Positions 17,741-26,547 of a stretch of 64,000 nucleotides of DNA are shown here, piece by piece (position 1 is the stretch's first letter; each line of letters starts with the position of its first letter). A program made the translations under genes and the position numbers. The notes below the pieces were generated by a model. The model was given only the letters and a program-made list of their open reading frames with translations. It was not told the DNA's origin and ran no database searches. The stretch comes from Sporolactobacillus pectinivorans. GTDB taxonomy: Bacteria; Bacillota; Bacilli; Bacillales; Sporolactobacillaceae. The stretch lies in assembly GCF_002802965.1 (NCBI RefSeq), contig NZ_NXGA01000001.1, positions 1,769,562 to 1,833,561 on the forward strand, read 5' to 3'.

Positions 17741-18193
17741 TTGGCTGAAGAAAAAACGAATGCTGCCTTAAGGCATTTTAAAGCGTTTTTACGCAAGAAT
17801 CCGGAAATTGTGACCTATGTCAGGGAACATGGTATAAAATGGAGCAATGTTTTTGATGACTGGGTGATATTCGGTGAGTCGAATGATATTTGGAAAACGT
17901 ACGGAGTCAATCCTGAAAAAAAGACTGAGAAGAATGCCAATCCACCTTTTTCCTGGAAAAAGATCCTTAAAACTGTTGATAATATAGACACCAAACAATG
18001 GCAGGAGAGACTTGATACGCTGAGCGGCGCACTCTCAGGTATTCAATCACTGATCGGTCAATTCAGGCAGACCGGCGGCCAGAATGGATCTGCAGAAGAC
18101 GGAAATAGTGAGAATTCGTCTGACCAGCCTGCAGCATCGCAAATGTCTGGTCATACGGATGAGCAGCGTCCATTTTTCTTTCGAAAGGATTGA
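17741..18193 (+). CDS. ylbD: YlbD-like putative spore coat protein
   Basis: The protein is about 150 residues, hydrophilic, with N-terminal conserved block RHFKAFLRKNPEIV and WSNVFDDWVIFGE, followed by a Gln/Ser/Gly-rich low-complexity tail. This is the pattern of the YlbD family, described as a putative coat protein in spore formers. The start is TTG at 17741 with AAAGGAG upstream. It lies directly before ylbE, so the two are probably co-transcribed. Confidence 0.85.
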   Translation: MAEEKTNAALRHFKAFLRKNPEIVTYVREHGIKWSNVFDDWVIFGESNDIWKTYGVNPEKKTEKNANPPFSWKKILKTVDNIDTKQWQERLDTLSGALSGIQSLIGQFRQTGGQNGSAEDGNSENSSDQPAASQMSGHTDEQRPFFFRKD

Positions 18194-18198
18194 AACCG

Positions 18199-18459
18199 AT
18201 GAGGGATGAAGTACAAGCTTACCTCGACGGACGAGTGGAAGAGAAACTTTTTGTGCGTCTGCATCCAGAATGGTATCGCCGGCTTAGCAGGGCGCCTTGG
18301 GAACTGAACCGGCTCAAACCGGCTGCAGATCTTTTCTATGGGCGAACTTTCGGCCAAAAACTTGATCGTTTGAATCAGAGGGCCGGCCTGTTGTCTATGC
18401 TGATGGGCATGGCACAGGAGATGACATCGGGCGGAAGCGAAAATAAGACGGAACCGTGA
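18199..18459 (+). CDS. ylbE: YlbE-like protein
   Basis: The 86-residue protein begins MRDEVQAYL and contains LHPEWYRRLSRAPWELN and FYGRTF, matching YlbE of B. subtilis almost block for block. Function is unknown. The ATG at 18199 sits 11 bases after AAAGGA; a TTG at 18190 is too close to that site. It follows ylbD by five bases. Confidence 0.87.
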   Translation: MRDEVQAYLDGRVEEKLFVRLHPEWYRRLSRAPWELNRLKPAADLFYGRTFGQKLDRLNQRAGLLSMLMGMAQEMTSGGSENKTEP

Positions 18460-18469
18460 GCCTTTTTAC

Positions 18470-18650
18470 ACTATAAGAGTCCGTTCAAAAAGGAAGGCAA
18501 AAAGGGCCGAAGCCGGGCAGGACGCCACGTCCTGTGGCATGTTCGGCATAAAAGCCTATCTATGGCTGTTACAACCAGGCTCATCCTCAATAGAGGTTGA
18601 GCTTCGCCGGGTTTTCATGGCCCTAATGGCTTAGCTGCCACATGAATGGA
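18470..18650. repeat. Structured intergenic element upstream of ylbF
   Basis: This non-coding stretch of about 180 bases is packed with inverted repeats: GCCGAA (18507) against TTCGGC (18542), the nested GCCAC/GTGGC (18523-18537), and a hairpin GCTCA-T-CCTC/GAGG-T-TGAGC (18579-18602). TGTGGCA (18532) can also pair with TGCCACA near the right end. It starts with AGAGTCCGTTCAAAAAGG, similar to AGAGCCTGTTCGAAAAG at 19458, just after ylbG. No ORF is credible. It looks like a dispersed palindromic element rather than a riboswitch, but copies elsewhere cannot be tested here. Confidence 0.45.
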
Positions 18651-18698
18651 ACTTTCTATTCATTTGTTGTATATTTTATTTAAGTTGGAGGTGGTAAA

Positions 18699-19139
18699 AT
18701 GATAGCAACAATTGAAAGTGTTTCACTCCTCGACGAAACGGATCAGCTGGCGTCAATGGTGTTGCACTCTGAACTCTATGAAAGATATATATCCTGCCGA
18801 GAGGCGGTTGCAAGCAATAAAGCAGCACAGATACTGATCGGGCAATTTCAGGCGGTCAGGGAAAAGTATAATGAGGTGCAGCGGTTCGGCCGCTATCATC
18901 CGGATTATAAATCGGTCATCCGTCAAATGATGGATACTAAGCGGACTGTGGATATGAATCCGCTTATTGCCGCTTATAAAAATGCGGAAAAAGAACTGAA
19001 TGATTTATTGGGGCAGGTCAGCTTGCAGTTTGCCTGTGCGGTTTCCCAGTCAATCAAAGTCCCGACAGGAGATCCGTTCTTTGATCGCGCCTGCAGCTCC
19101 GGCTGCGGCGGCGGTGGAAAATGCAAGTGTCATGTCTGA
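18699..19139 (+). CDS. ylbF: YlbF (RicF), subunit of the Ric complex
   Basis: YlbF joins YmcA (RicA) and YaaT (RicT) in a cytoplasmic complex that carries iron-sulphur clusters, works with RNase Y in mRNA maturation and is needed for competence, biofilm formation and sporulation. The 146-residue helical protein has the conserved core VQRFGRYHPDY and the C-terminal Cys cluster (CSSGCGGGGKCKC), as in B. subtilis. The ATG at 18699 has GGAGGTGG upstream. Its operon partner ylbG follows after 38 bases. Confidence 0.94.
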   Translation: MIATIESVSLLDETDQLASMVLHSELYERYISCREAVASNKAAQILIGQFQAVREKYNEVQRFGRYHPDYKSVIRQMMDTKRTVDMNPLIAAYKNAEKELNDLLGQVSLQFACAVSQSIKVPTGDPFFDRACSSGCGGGGKCKCHV

Positions 19140-19177
19140 ACGTATTCTGAAAAACAGAATTGGACAAAGGTGGTTAA

Positions 19178-19456
19178 ATGGCAATGCCATTAAAAAAGAG
19201 AGACGGGCTGATCATTTGGCTCTACAATACTAAATATCTGCGCGTATTGAGACGCTATGGCTATGTACACTATGTTTCAAAAAGAATGAAATACGCTGTG
19301 ATGTATTGTGAACATGAAACAACAGAATCCGTTGTCAGCCAATTGGAAAAGCTGAAATTTGTGAAACACGTGGAACTGTCTCATCTTCAGGAGGTACGGA
19401 CAACTTATGAAAAGGGAAAATCGGAAAGAGAAGTAAAGGACGAAGTTTTTAACTAA
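19178..19456 (+). CDS. ylbG: YlbG, UPF0298 family
   Basis: The 92-residue basic protein has the family pattern RDGLIIWLYN near the start, RRYGYVHYVSKRMKYAVMY in the middle, and VSQLEKLKFVKHVELSH near the end. The structure is expected to be a small ferredoxin-like fold. Function is unknown, but it is almost always found with ylbF. The ATG at 19178 follows AAAGGTGG. Downstream lies the minus-strand sRNA terminator, so the two transcripts converge. Confidence 0.93.
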   Translation: MAMPLKKRDGLIIWLYNTKYLRVLRRYGYVHYVSKRMKYAVMYCEHETTESVVSQLEKLKFVKHVELSHLQEVRTTYEKGKSEREVKDEVFN

Positions 19457-19513
19457 TAGAGCCTGTTCGAAAAGATAACTAATCCGCTAAAATTTTATAC
19501 TTTCTTATAGTAT

Positions 19514-19650
19514 AAAAAAACCCGCAGAAAAGACTGCGGGCCGTCTTCACGCATCAATTGATGCAAGACAATGGGAGAGGAGAAACCGGCGGAAAACTTA
19601 TGGGGAAACGTAAGTATCCGCGGTTGGGCCAACATCTCAAAGGATGTTGC
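19514..19650 (-). ncRNA. csfG: CsfG-like forespore small RNA
   Basis: On the minus strand the stretch ends in a strong terminator, CCCGCAG/CTGCGGG with a TCTTTT loop and seven T (19540-19514). Going 5' to 3' it starts with a hairpin CAACATC/GATGTTG (19649-19630), then a stem GCGGATACTTA/TAAGTTTTCCGC whose loop exposes UUUCCCC, then an unpaired CU-rich run UUUCUCCUCUCCC, then a GCATCAATTGATGC palindrome. C-rich loops of this type are typical of Gram-positive regulatory RNAs. B. subtilis has the sporulation RNA csfG, described as conserved in endospore formers, in the ylbG-ylbH (rsmD) gap; location and features agree. The name is from recalled literature, the structure is seen. Confidence 0.75.
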
Positions 19651-19657
19651 CAGATGC

Positions 19658-19687
19658 TATTATTCACTCGTTTCTGTGATTCTATAC
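19658..19687 (-). promoter_or_regulatory. Sigma-F/sigma-G type promoter of csfG
   Basis: On the minus strand GTATA (19687-19683) and AATAATA (19664-19658) are separated by 18 bases. This fits the sigma-G consensus (GNATR, 17-18, CATNNTA) with one mismatch in the -10. Predicted transcription would begin near 19650, immediately at the 5' hairpin. Confidence 0.65.
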
Positions 19688-19724
19688 ATTTTTTCGACGT
19701 TGTTTGTGAGAGGATGGAAAGTCT

Positions 19725-20309
19725 GTGAGAGTGATTGCCGGTGAAAACAAGGGAAGACAGCTGAAATCTGTGGCCAGTCGTCTAACGCGTCCGACTACAG
19801 ATAAAGTAAAAGAGACCATTTTCAATATGATTGGCCCTTATTTTCAAGGCGGTAAGGTGCTTGATCTGTACGGAGGAAGCGGCGGGCTTGGGCTCGAAGC
19901 CTTAAGCCGAGGAGCAGAATATGCTGTATTTGTTGACAAAGCAGGAGCAGCCTGCAAGGTAATGGAAGAAAACGCACGCCATTGCGGTTGCAAAGACCGA
20001 TGCGACATTCTGCATCGTGATGCAGGGAGCGCACTTGAACAACTTGCCAAACGCGGGGAAATTTTTGACTATGTATTTCTGGATCCGCCCTATGCCAAAC
20101 AGCATCTGGAAGGCGACATTATGACCATGCTGGAGAAGCGGATGCTTTCGAATCAAGCAATTATTGTAGCTGAACATGAGGATACGGCTAAGCTGCCGGA
20201 TTCTTTCGAGCCGGGCATGGTGCGCTGGAAATACCGAACCTATCAAGGAAAAACCGCTGTTTCAATATACTGCTTTCAGCATGAAAACCAGGGAAGTGTG
20301 CTATCGTGA
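19725..20309 (+). CDS. rsmD: 16S rRNA (guanine966-N2)-methyltransferase RsmD
   Basis: This SAM-dependent methyltransferase modifies G966 of 16S rRNA. The 194-residue Rossmann-fold protein has [16 protein letters not shown] near residue 24, the SAM motif [18 protein letters not shown] near 46 and the catalytic DPPY near 120. The start is GTG at 19725 ([11 protein letters not shown], as in the family). Its stop overlaps the coaD start by four bases (GTGA), so the two are translationally coupled. Confidence 0.95.
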   Translation: MRVIAGENKGRQLKSVASRLTRPTTDKVKETIFNMIGPYFQGGKVLDLYGGSGGLGLEALSRGAEYAVFVDKAGAACKVMEENARHCGCKDRCDILHRDAGSALEQLAKRGEIFDYVFLDPPYAKQHLEGDIMTMLEKRMLSNQAIIVAEHEDTAKLPDSFEPGMVRWKYRTYQGKTAVSIYCFQHENQGSVLS

Positions 20310-20806
20310 GTGAGAAAATTGCTGTTTATCCGGGAAGCTTTGACCCGGTTACCTATGGGCATCTTGATATTATCCGCAGGGGCCTGTCCGTTTTCGATCA
20401 CATCATTGTTGCTGTGTTAAATAATTCGAGAAAAGATCCGCTCTTCACGGTGAACGAGCGTGTCTCGCTGCTTAAAACTGCAACAGAAGGCCTGGGTTCC
20501 GTGAGCGTCGATTCATTTGACGGGCTGCTTATGGATTACGTACATAAAAAAAATGTTAAAATTGTTCTTCGCGGACTGAGGGCTATTTCTGATTTTGAGT
20601 ACGAACTTCAGATCGCGTCAATCAATAAGAGCCTCAATCCGGAAATTGAGACTTGTTTTATGATGACCAGCAATCGCTTTTCTTTTTTAAGTTCAAGTAT
20701 GGTTAAAGAAGTCGCAAAATACGGGGGATCTGTCCACGACCTTGTTCCGGAAGCTGTCGAGCAGGCAATCAAGCAAAAATATTCTGCTGGCGGCCACGGC
20801 CTATAA
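20306..20806 (+). CDS. coaD: Phosphopantetheine adenylyltransferase
   Basis: CoaD makes dephospho-CoA from 4'-phosphopantetheine and ATP, the penultimate step of CoA synthesis. The 166-residue nucleotidyltransferase has [15 protein letters not shown] with the (T/H)xGH motif near residue 16, [14 protein letters not shown] near 88 and the SSSMVKEVA motif near 130. The start is GTG, overlapping rsmD. The stop lies inside the 3' end of the opposite ylbJ (6-base convergent overlap). Confidence 0.97.
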   Translation: MSEKIAVYPGSFDPVTYGHLDIIRRGLSVFDHIIVAVLNNSRKDPLFTVNERVSLLKTATEGLGSVSVDSFDGLLMDYVHKKNVKIVLRGLRAISDFEYELQIASINKSLNPEIETCFMMTSNRFSFLSSSMVKEVAKYGGSVHDLVPEAVEQAIKQKYSAGGHGL

Positions 20807-22000
20807 ATCATGCTTTACCATTGTTCTGCGGAGCAGGATGCAAGCGAAAATAAGCAGGACAAAAGCGGTAATCATCGGACCGTCCTGCATCACTTTATCT
20901 GTCACCGATCCCAGTCCCTTGCTGGCTGCAAATGCGGTATTCGTGTCCAGCCGGCTGGTGACACGGAGTATCCCGTAAAGGATCCATGCGGCGCAACTTG
21001 AAAATAAGGCGTGGAATAGCCTTCCGATTAGAAAAGGCCGGGCACTGATCCCGGCTTGTGATAGAATGCTGACTGCCTGGGCCTGAATAGAGAATCCGCA
21101 GAATCCGAGCAGGCCACTCGCAAAGATGACACGTTCCTGGAGTGGGGCGGAAGCAGCGCCGATTTCGTGTGTCCCAATCGTCAGTTCAAAGACACCCGGA
21201 AGAGATGCAGGGCCAAGTGAAGGGGTAAATCCGCACAATTTAATCAATACTGTCAACCCGCTGCTCAGCAACCTGATCAGGCCGGTCTGTACCAGCAGCT
21301 GGTAGATCATTGAGAACAGAGCGATAAAACCGCCAATGACGAGAAGTGTCTGCACAGAAGCAATTACTGCGTCTCCCAGCATTCTTCCAAACGGTTTGTA
21401 GCGACGCATTCGGTCTTCATGCATGCTGCGGAAAGCTTTTGCTAATACTGAAGCAAAACGGGAAGATTCATAGTCACTCTTAATGTTCCGGTGGTAGAAG
21501 CGCATCACAAGCCCGACCCCGATGTTCCCGATGTAATGAGCGAGTGCGAATACAATGCCCAGTGAAGCCTGATGGAAAAACTGGACAGCGGTGACGTTAA
21601 AAAGGAAAAGCGGATTGCTGAAATTGGTAAAACTGGACAGCCGTTCAGCTTCATCTTTTGTCAGTTTTTTCTCTTGGTAAAGTTTCGCAGTCATGCGGGC
21701 TCCGGCGGGAAAACCGGAAAAAAGCCCCATCACAAAGACAAAACCGCCGATTCCAGGCACTCGGAATAATGGCCGCATTACGGGTTCCATAAGTGCTCCG
21801 GCTAAGGTGACAACACCGAAACCGATCATAAGCTCTGAAAGAACAAAAAAAGGAAAAAGGGCCGGGAATACTTTTTCCCACCATAGCTCGAGGCCCTGAT
21901 AAGAAGCTGTGGCAGCCGCCACAGGATAGCGGATCATCAGAAATACGGTTCCGGCTGAGCCTGCGGCAAGCAAGTAAGTTGTTATCTTTGAGCGGTTCAT
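20801..22000 (-). CDS. ylbJ: Sporulation integral membrane protein YlbJ
   Basis: The 399-residue protein has about nine membrane segments and belongs to the nucleoside-recognition (Gate) domain family. Blocks such as [44 protein letters not shown] and [10 protein letters not shown] match YlbJ, which in B. subtilis is under sigma-E and needed for heat-resistant spores. I chose ATG 22000, with AAAGGAG before it, over the longer frame to 22051. It is the only minus-strand gene among ylbF-ylbL and overlaps the end of coaD. Confidence 0.93.
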   Translation of the reverse strand: MNRSKITTYLLAAGSAGTVFLMIRYPVAAATASYQGLELWWEKVFPALFPFFVLSELMIGFGVVTLAGALMEPVMRPLFRVPGIGGFVFVMGLFSGFPAGARMTAKLYQEKKLTKDEAERLSSFTNFSNPLFLFNVTAVQFFHQASLGIVFALAHYIGNIGVGLVMRFYHRNIKSDYESSRFASVLAKAFRSMHEDRMRRYKPFGRMLGDAVIASVQTLLVIGGFIALFSMIYQLLVQTGLIRLLSSGLTVLIKLCGFTPSLGPASLPGVFELTIGTHEIGAASAPLQERVIFASGLLGFCGFSIQAQAVSILSQAGISARPFLIGRLFHALFSSCAAWILYGILRVTSRLDTNTAFAASKGLGSVTDKVMQDGPMITAFVLLIFACILLRRTMVKHDL

Positions 22001-22185
22001 AGGTTTCTCCTTTGATTGAGCAATTCTCGGTGAATGACTTGTCCCTGTCACAATATACGGGACAGCAGGCAGAGATAGACCAGAAGATCAGTACAAAAAC
22101 GGATATTATTCCACAATGGTGTATTTAATCCGAGACTGTAGTAATCTGATTTTATGAATGGATAATGTACCGGGGGGAAACGCCA

Positions 22186-23208
22186 TTGCAGCGTCAAAAA
22201 AGAATTTTTCTACAGTTATTTGTTATTATTATGGTGCTGGCCCTTGCTGCATGTTATGTGATCAGGCTGCCGTATTTTATCCAGAGCCCCGGCAAGGCCC
22301 AGTCGATGACTCAGATGGTGAAAGTCCGCGGCGGTTATCCCGTGAACGGAGATTATAGCCTGGTATATATATACCTTGGACAGGCCAATGTTTATGAGTA
22401 TCTCTGGGCAAAGTTGGGCGGAAACAAGTACACGACTCTGGTTAATGAAAATGCGGTTAAACTGCCGAATGAAGATGACAAGGCTTATAATCTGCGTCAG
22501 GAAAATTATATGACCGAAGCGCAGCAAAGCGCAGCTTATATCGCATACAAAGCGGCGGGAAAGAAGCCGAAACTGCTTCAACAGGGTGTGCTGGTGCTTG
22601 ATACTATATCCGCTATGCCCAATGCGAAAGTTTTGAAATCCGGAGATCTGATTGTCGGTGTGGGAAATCACAAAATTTCTTCGACCAATGAGATGGAAGG
22701 GCTCTTGAGGAAGAAGAAACTGGGTGATCATTTTGATCTGACGATTGTTCGAAATAAACATATGGAAAAAGTCAATGTCCAGATAGCCAGGTTCCCCAAA
22801 AGTATCGCCGGGAGTAGTAAAAGCCAGGGCATCGGCATTTATCAGAGCGATCAGTTCAAGGTGGATGTGAAGCCGCCTGTCCAGTTCAATATAACAAATA
22901 TCGGTGGACCTTCCGCTGGCCTGATGATGACGCTTGATATTTATGATCAGCTCACCCGTCAGGATTTAGCAAAGGGGCGCAACATAGCCGGAACCGGTAC
23001 GATCGAGCTGGATGGAACCGTTGGACCAATCGGCGGCATTGCGGACAAAATCGTAGGAGCCAATAAATCTGGAGTGAAAATTTTCTTTGCGCCAGTTGCC
23101 GATCACGAATATGACACGGCTCGGGAAACAGCGAAAGCAATCGGATCGCATATGAAGATCGTTCCTGTCCGCACGTTCAATGATGCAAAAAACTATTTAT
23201 TGAAATAA
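22186..23208 (+). CDS. ylbL: YlbL, Lon-like PDZ serine protease (SepM type)
   Basis: The 340-residue membrane-anchored protease has an N-terminal transmembrane helix (about residues 3-21), a PDZ domain (about 110-200) and a C-terminal S16 Lon-like domain with catalytic Ser in GGPSAGLMM (about 245) and Lys in GGIADKIVGA (about 285). B. subtilis YlbL takes part in recovery from DNA-damage-induced arrest by degrading YneA; streptococcal SepM trims a peptide pheromone. TTG 22186 stands nine bases after GGGGGG; an ATG at 22165 in the same frame is the alternative. The neighbour ylbK of B. subtilis is missing. Confidence 0.92.
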   Translation: MQRQKRIFLQLFVIIMVLALAACYVIRLPYFIQSPGKAQSMTQMVKVRGGYPVNGDYSLVYIYLGQANVYEYLWAKLGGNKYTTLVNENAVKLPNEDDKAYNLRQENYMTEAQQSAAYIAYKAAGKKPKLLQQGVLVLDTISAMPNAKVLKSGDLIVGVGNHKISSTNEMEGLLRKKKLGDHFDLTIVRNKHMEKVNVQIARFPKSIAGSSKSQGIGIYQSDQFKVDVKPPVQFNITNIGGPSAGLMMTLDIYDQLTRQDLAKGRNIAGTGTIELDGTVGPIGGIADKIVGANKSGVKIFFAPVADHEYDTARETAKAIGSHMKIVPVRTFNDAKNYLLK

Positions 23209-23262
23209 GAAAAGGACGATTTCTCATGCATTATTGATTTGCATCGAGAAACTGTCCTTTTT
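23209..23262. terminator. Terminator shared by ylbL and tmcAL
   Basis: AAAAGGAC pairs with GTCCTTTT, with inner stems TTCTC/GAGAA and ATGCA/TGCAT. The hairpin includes the last codons of the opposite tmcAL gene, so the convergent genes end in the same structure. Confidence 0.75.
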
Positions 23263-24481
23263 CTTCGTCATAACGGACTGGCGGGTGGCTGGTTTCGGCC
23301 GTTTGATCAGCTGATCTTCCAGATAAATAATCGTAGAGCGTTGCTGCCTTTACATCGAGATCAAGTGCCGGTAACCGATGCTGCCTGATCTTGGAAATCA
23401 GGGGAATCTGCAGTTCTTTTCGTTTCATGGCCAGGTATTTCTGACCCTTCCGGTTCATCCCGAGCAGCCGCAAATAACTTGCTTCTCCGGATGCAGCCTG
23501 CCCCCTTGCTTCGCTTTTTCCTGTACTTGTCAGGACGTGCACACAGAGGCGCTGCAGCCGCGACCAAGTATAACGTTTTGTTTTAACTGCGGAGATAAAA
23601 TCATGAAAATTTTGTGCACGGCCAATACAGGCGAGCAAGCGGTGTTCAATGCCTTCTTCAGCTTCATAAATCTCCGCGAGCTGATCCGGGGTCGATGAGA
23701 GCAACCTGAATTTCAGAAACGGGAAAAACGTTTCCCAATTTGCAAAATCTTGATGCTCTTTTACTGTTTTCAGCAATGAGCGAGTGAAGGAGGGTATCTT
23801 ATCAGCAGCTTCATCCCATTCTTTATTGGTAAGTAAATGGTCACGAATGCTGCTCGCACTTGCAATCGGACTGTTTTCTGTAAAAAAAGAATCATTATGC
23901 CCTGATTCTTTGCGCTGGATTGTTATGGGCTCGATATGGCTCCCGCGATTCCATATGGCACGGATGTACTGATAACCGAGGATATTGTTCGGCTGGGTCA
24001 GATCGACTAAATCAGCGGTCTGTGACATGGCAGCCAGGTGGTGGTATGCAGCAGCGTGGGCGTTCGGATAGCTGATGCCTTGTTTCAGGGCGTCCATTAA
24101 TTCACGGCGGTATTCAAGCTGTTTGCTTTCAATTAGATGCAGGGTCTTTGTGAACGGAGCAATTCGGCCGGCTTCGCTTCCGAAAACCAGGTGGGAGACG
24201 CCGATCTGATCAAGGACAGAAACGGCGCCGCCGGCAAATATATCGGCTTTGCCAACCGCAAAAATGTAAGGCAGTTCGATGACGAGATCTACTCCGGCAC
24301 GGAGAGCCATACAAACCCTGTCCCATTTTGAAACAAGCGACGGTTCTCCCCGCTGCACGAAATCACCGCTCATGGTCGCAATGATCAAGTCAGGCGAGAG
24401 TGTATGACGAATTTGATCCAGTTGGTATAAATGACCGTTGTGAAGCGGATTATATTCAGTAACGACTCCGGCAATCAGCAT
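23231..24481 (-). CDS. tmcAL: tRNA(Met) cytidine acetate ligase TmcAL (YlbM)
   Basis: TmcAL uses ATP and acetate to form N4-acetylcytidine at the wobble base of elongator tRNA(Met). The 416-residue protein has the nucleotidyltransferase signature EYNPLHNGHLYQL near residue 8 and MSGDFVQRGEPS near 45, followed by PNNILGYQYI and the C-terminal RNA-binding part. B. subtilis YlbM is the founding member of the enzyme family. ATG 24481 follows AAAGGAA; ten further codons upstream are open but lack a ribosome binding site. Confidence 0.94.
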   Translation of the reverse strand: MLIAGVVTEYNPLHNGHLYQLDQIRHTLSPDLIIATMSGDFVQRGEPSLVSKWDRVCMALRAGVDLVIELPYIFAVGKADIFAGGAVSVLDQIGVSHLVFGSEAGRIAPFTKTLHLIESKQLEYRRELMDALKQGISYPNAHAAAYHHLAAMSQTADLVDLTQPNNILGYQYIRAIWNRGSHIEPITIQRKESGHNDSFFTENSPIASASSIRDHLLTNKEWDEAADKIPSFTRSLLKTVKEHQDFANWETFFPFLKFRLLSSTPDQLAEIYEAEEGIEHRLLACIGRAQNFHDFISAVKTKRYTWSRLQRLCVHVLTSTGKSEARGQAASGEASYLRLLGMNRKGQKYLAMKRKELQIPLISKIRQHRLPALDLDVKAATLYDYLSGRSADQTAETSHPPVRYDEEKGQFLDANQ

Positions 24482-24611
24482 GCTGCAGTTTCCTTTCCCT
24501 GTGAGGATCATATAGTATTAGCTGCGCACATTTTATCATATTTTTTCGGAAATAAGAAATTGCCTTTGCGTGAATCGCTGTGTTAACCTTATTACAGGGG
24601 GTCGGCACTGA

Positions 24612-24640
24612 TTGACATTCCGCAGGGCAGAGATTATAAT
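24612..24640 (+). promoter_or_regulatory. Consensus sigma-A promoter of ylbN-rpmF
   Basis: TTGACA (24612-24617) and TATAAT (24635-24640) are both perfect and separated by exactly 17 bases. The ylbN start codon lies 28 bases after the -10, with AGGTGG between. Confidence 0.93.
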
Positions 24641-24668
24641 AACATTTGTTGTCTAGAGGTGGTTAATT

Positions 24669-25184
24669 ATGTCTTTATCATGGTCAGTTCCCGAACTGCT
24701 TCAGCACAGGCAGGAGGGATTTGGTTTTCACGAAGAAGTCGTATTGCCTCTGGAATTGTTTCGAGCGGATCCTGAAGTGAGAAATTTGTCGCCTGTTGAT
24801 GTAAAGGGCGTTGTTGAATTTTCAAAACGGTCGCTGACATTTCATCTGCAGATCAGTGGAATAATGGTGTTGCCTTGCGCAATTTCATTGGAAGATGTCG
24901 ACTATCCTTTTGCTATCAGTACTTCAGAAACTTTTTTGCTGAACGGCACGGAAGATTCGGATCTTGAGAAAGGGGAATTTGTTCATGAAATTGAAGATGA
25001 GCAGATTGACCTTGTTCCTTCTCTTGTTGAAGCTATTCTGGTTGAAAAACCAATGCGCGTTGTCAGCGAGAGGGTCAGGACCGAAAAGTTATCCGGAAAT
25101 GGCTGGGAGCTGGTAACGGATGAAATGGCAGCACGGCAGATTGATCCAAGGTTGGAGAAACTGAAGAAGTTTTTTAACGATTAA
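24669..25184 (+). CDS. ylbN: YlbN, DUF177/YceD family protein
   Basis: The 171-residue protein belongs to the YceD family, which is nearly always encoded just before rpmF and is linked to 23S rRNA or 50S assembly. Conserved features are the central VVEFSKRSLTFHLQISG and LPCAISLEDVDYPF, and the C-terminal acidic stretch followed by IDPRLEKLKKFF. Exact function is not settled. It begins a transcript with a perfect promoter, and rpmF follows after 23 bases. Confidence 0.92.
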   Translation: MSLSWSVPELLQHRQEGFGFHEEVVLPLELFRADPEVRNLSPVDVKGVVEFSKRSLTFHLQISGIMVLPCAISLEDVDYPFAISTSETFLLNGTEDSDLEKGEFVHEIEDEQIDLVPSLVEAILVEKPMRVVSERVRTEKLSGNGWELVTDEMAARQIDPRLEKLKKFFND

Positions 25185-25207
25185 ATAGATTTGAGGAGGT
25201 GTGAACC

Positions 25208-25381
25208 GTGGCAGTACCTAAGAGAAGAACATCGACTACTCGCAAGAACAAGCGGCGTACACATTTCAAACTGGCCGTTCCGGGCATGGTGAAATGTGAT
25301 AACTGCGGTGAATATAAATTAGCACATCGTGTATGTCCGAATTGCGGCTCATACAAGGGTGAAACAATCGTAGAAAAATAA
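25208..25381 (+). CDS. rpmF: Large ribosomal subunit protein bL32
   Basis: The 57-residue basic protein begins [20 protein letters not shown] and has two Cys pairs, CDNC and CPNC, so it is the zinc-binding (C+) form. The start is GTG at 25208 after AGGAGGTG. It is co-transcribed with ylbN. Zinc-binding L32 implies no need for a zinc-free paralogue at this locus, though another copy could exist elsewhere. Confidence 0.97.
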   Translation: MAVPKRRTSTTRKNKRRTHFKLAVPGMVKCDNCGEYKLAHRVCPNCGSYKGETIVEK

Positions 25382-25397
25382 TTTGGTCTGTTCAGAT

Positions 25398-25425
25398 GGG
25401 AAGCGGAAGCTTCTCTTTTTTTTAT
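25398..25425 (+). terminator. Intrinsic terminator after rpmF
   Basis: GGGAAGC pairs with GCTTCTC around a GGAA tetraloop, followed by eight T. The next roughly 290 bases up to rsfA hold nothing recognisable. Confidence 0.8.
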
Positions 25426-25712
25426 GCCCTTTTTGTCTATTTTATGGTCAAGGAAGTTAAAATGTTTGAAAGCACGGCATAGCAGTTATTGTTGAAAGTA
25501 TCGATAGAATCATTTTGACGGGATTTTAACCAGCGTTTAACTGCAGTAAAGCCATTAACTGCAAAAGATTCACCGGATCGCGTCCATGATTTACTGAAGC
25601 AATCCCTTCTCTAAAAGTGGAACGTGATTATTCTATTGATCCTATCATCTGCATATTGATGGGAAGGAGCAATCGTTCACACATCCACTATAAAAGAAAA
25701 GAGGGAGCAGAC

Positions 25713-26282
25713 ATGCCATCTATTCGACAAGATGCCTGGTCACATGCCGAGGATTGCAAGTTGGCGGAAACAATTCTCAGGCACATCAGCGGGGGAAGTA
25801 CGCAATTAGCCGGGTTTGCGGAGGCAGCCGTTTTGTTGTCGCGGACATCTGCAGCTTGCGGATTTCGCTGGAATTCGGCTGTACGCAAGCAATATAGTAA
25901 GGAACTGACTGAAGCCAAAGCGCAAAGAAAAGGATTGAAAAAAGGACGGCAAAAGGATCTACAGAGTGTTTCCAGTGAAGAGATCGCTACGGATCCAGAC
26001 CATCGTCTAATATCAGACTCCGTGCTTGACCAGATGATCCTTTTTCTTAACCGATTAAAAGATGAGCAGCCGGGTCAGTTTTCACAGAACCCGACAGGGC
26101 AGCTCCTCCAGCAAGTACAGGCTGAAAACAGCGAACTCACTCAATCCTGCAGGAAGCTGGAACTGGAGAATAAGACTTTGAGAAAGAACTATGCCGATCT
26201 TCTTGGCGTCATAAAAATGATTGATCAGGCTAGAAGAAATATTTCGACGGAAACTGATGGACTGTCCGTTACTTCCGAATGA
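25713..26282 (+). CDS. rsfA: Prespore transcription factor RsfA (YlbO)
   Basis: RsfA fine-tunes the sigma-F regulon in the forespore of B. subtilis. The 189-residue protein has an N-terminal Myb/SANT-like DNA-binding domain ([20 protein letters not shown], then [17 protein letters not shown] near residue 60), a basic linker and a C-terminal coiled coil (about 135-180). ATG 25713 with GAGGGAG upstream gives the family's usual start; the frame is open further upstream to 25617. A GCATA at 25651 might be the -35 of a sigma-F promoter, but no good -10 follows. ylbP, ylbQ and bshC, which stand between rsfA and mraZ in B. subtilis, are missing. Confidence 0.9.
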   Translation: MPSIRQDAWSHAEDCKLAETILRHISGGSTQLAGFAEAAVLLSRTSAACGFRWNSAVRKQYSKELTEAKAQRKGLKKGRQKDLQSVSSEEIATDPDHRLISDSVLDQMILFLNRLKDEQPGQFSQNPTGQLLQQVQAENSELTQSCRKLELENKTLRKNYADLLGVIKMIDQARRNISTETDGLSVTSE

Positions 26283-26322
26283 GCTATCACAATAAAACGA
26301 CCGTTGCTATTCATTCGAGGGA

Positions 26323-26348
26323 GAAGCCATGCTGATGGCTTCTTTTTT
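26323..26348 (+). terminator. Intrinsic terminator after rsfA
   Basis: GAAGCCAT pairs with ATGGCTTC around GCTG, followed by six T. Confidence 0.9.
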
Positions 26349-26488
26349 ATGCCGTCACAACTATATCTCCGTCCACATCTGTTGGCTTGCTAATCGGCAA
26401 GTTTTATTTACACTTTAAAAAAAAATAAAAATCTAAAGGATTTAAGCCAAGTTTTCTTTATAATGAGACATTTAAGGGGAGGACCTAT

Positions 26489-26547
26489 TTGTAAAATCGA
26501 GAATATTTAATATTGTGTGGTGAAAAGTGGAGGATTGTGGTAAAGTA
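26489..26547 (+). promoter_or_regulatory. mraZ promoter with three MraZ boxes
   Basis: Three direct repeats, TGGTG (26518), TGGAG (26528) and TGGTA (26538), recur every 10 bases, so all face the same side of the helix. This is the known operator type of MraZ, which represses its own dcw operon. A possible promoter, TTGTAA (26489) and TATTGT (26511) with 16 bases between, lies directly upstream, so bound MraZ would cover the start of transcription. Confidence 0.8.
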
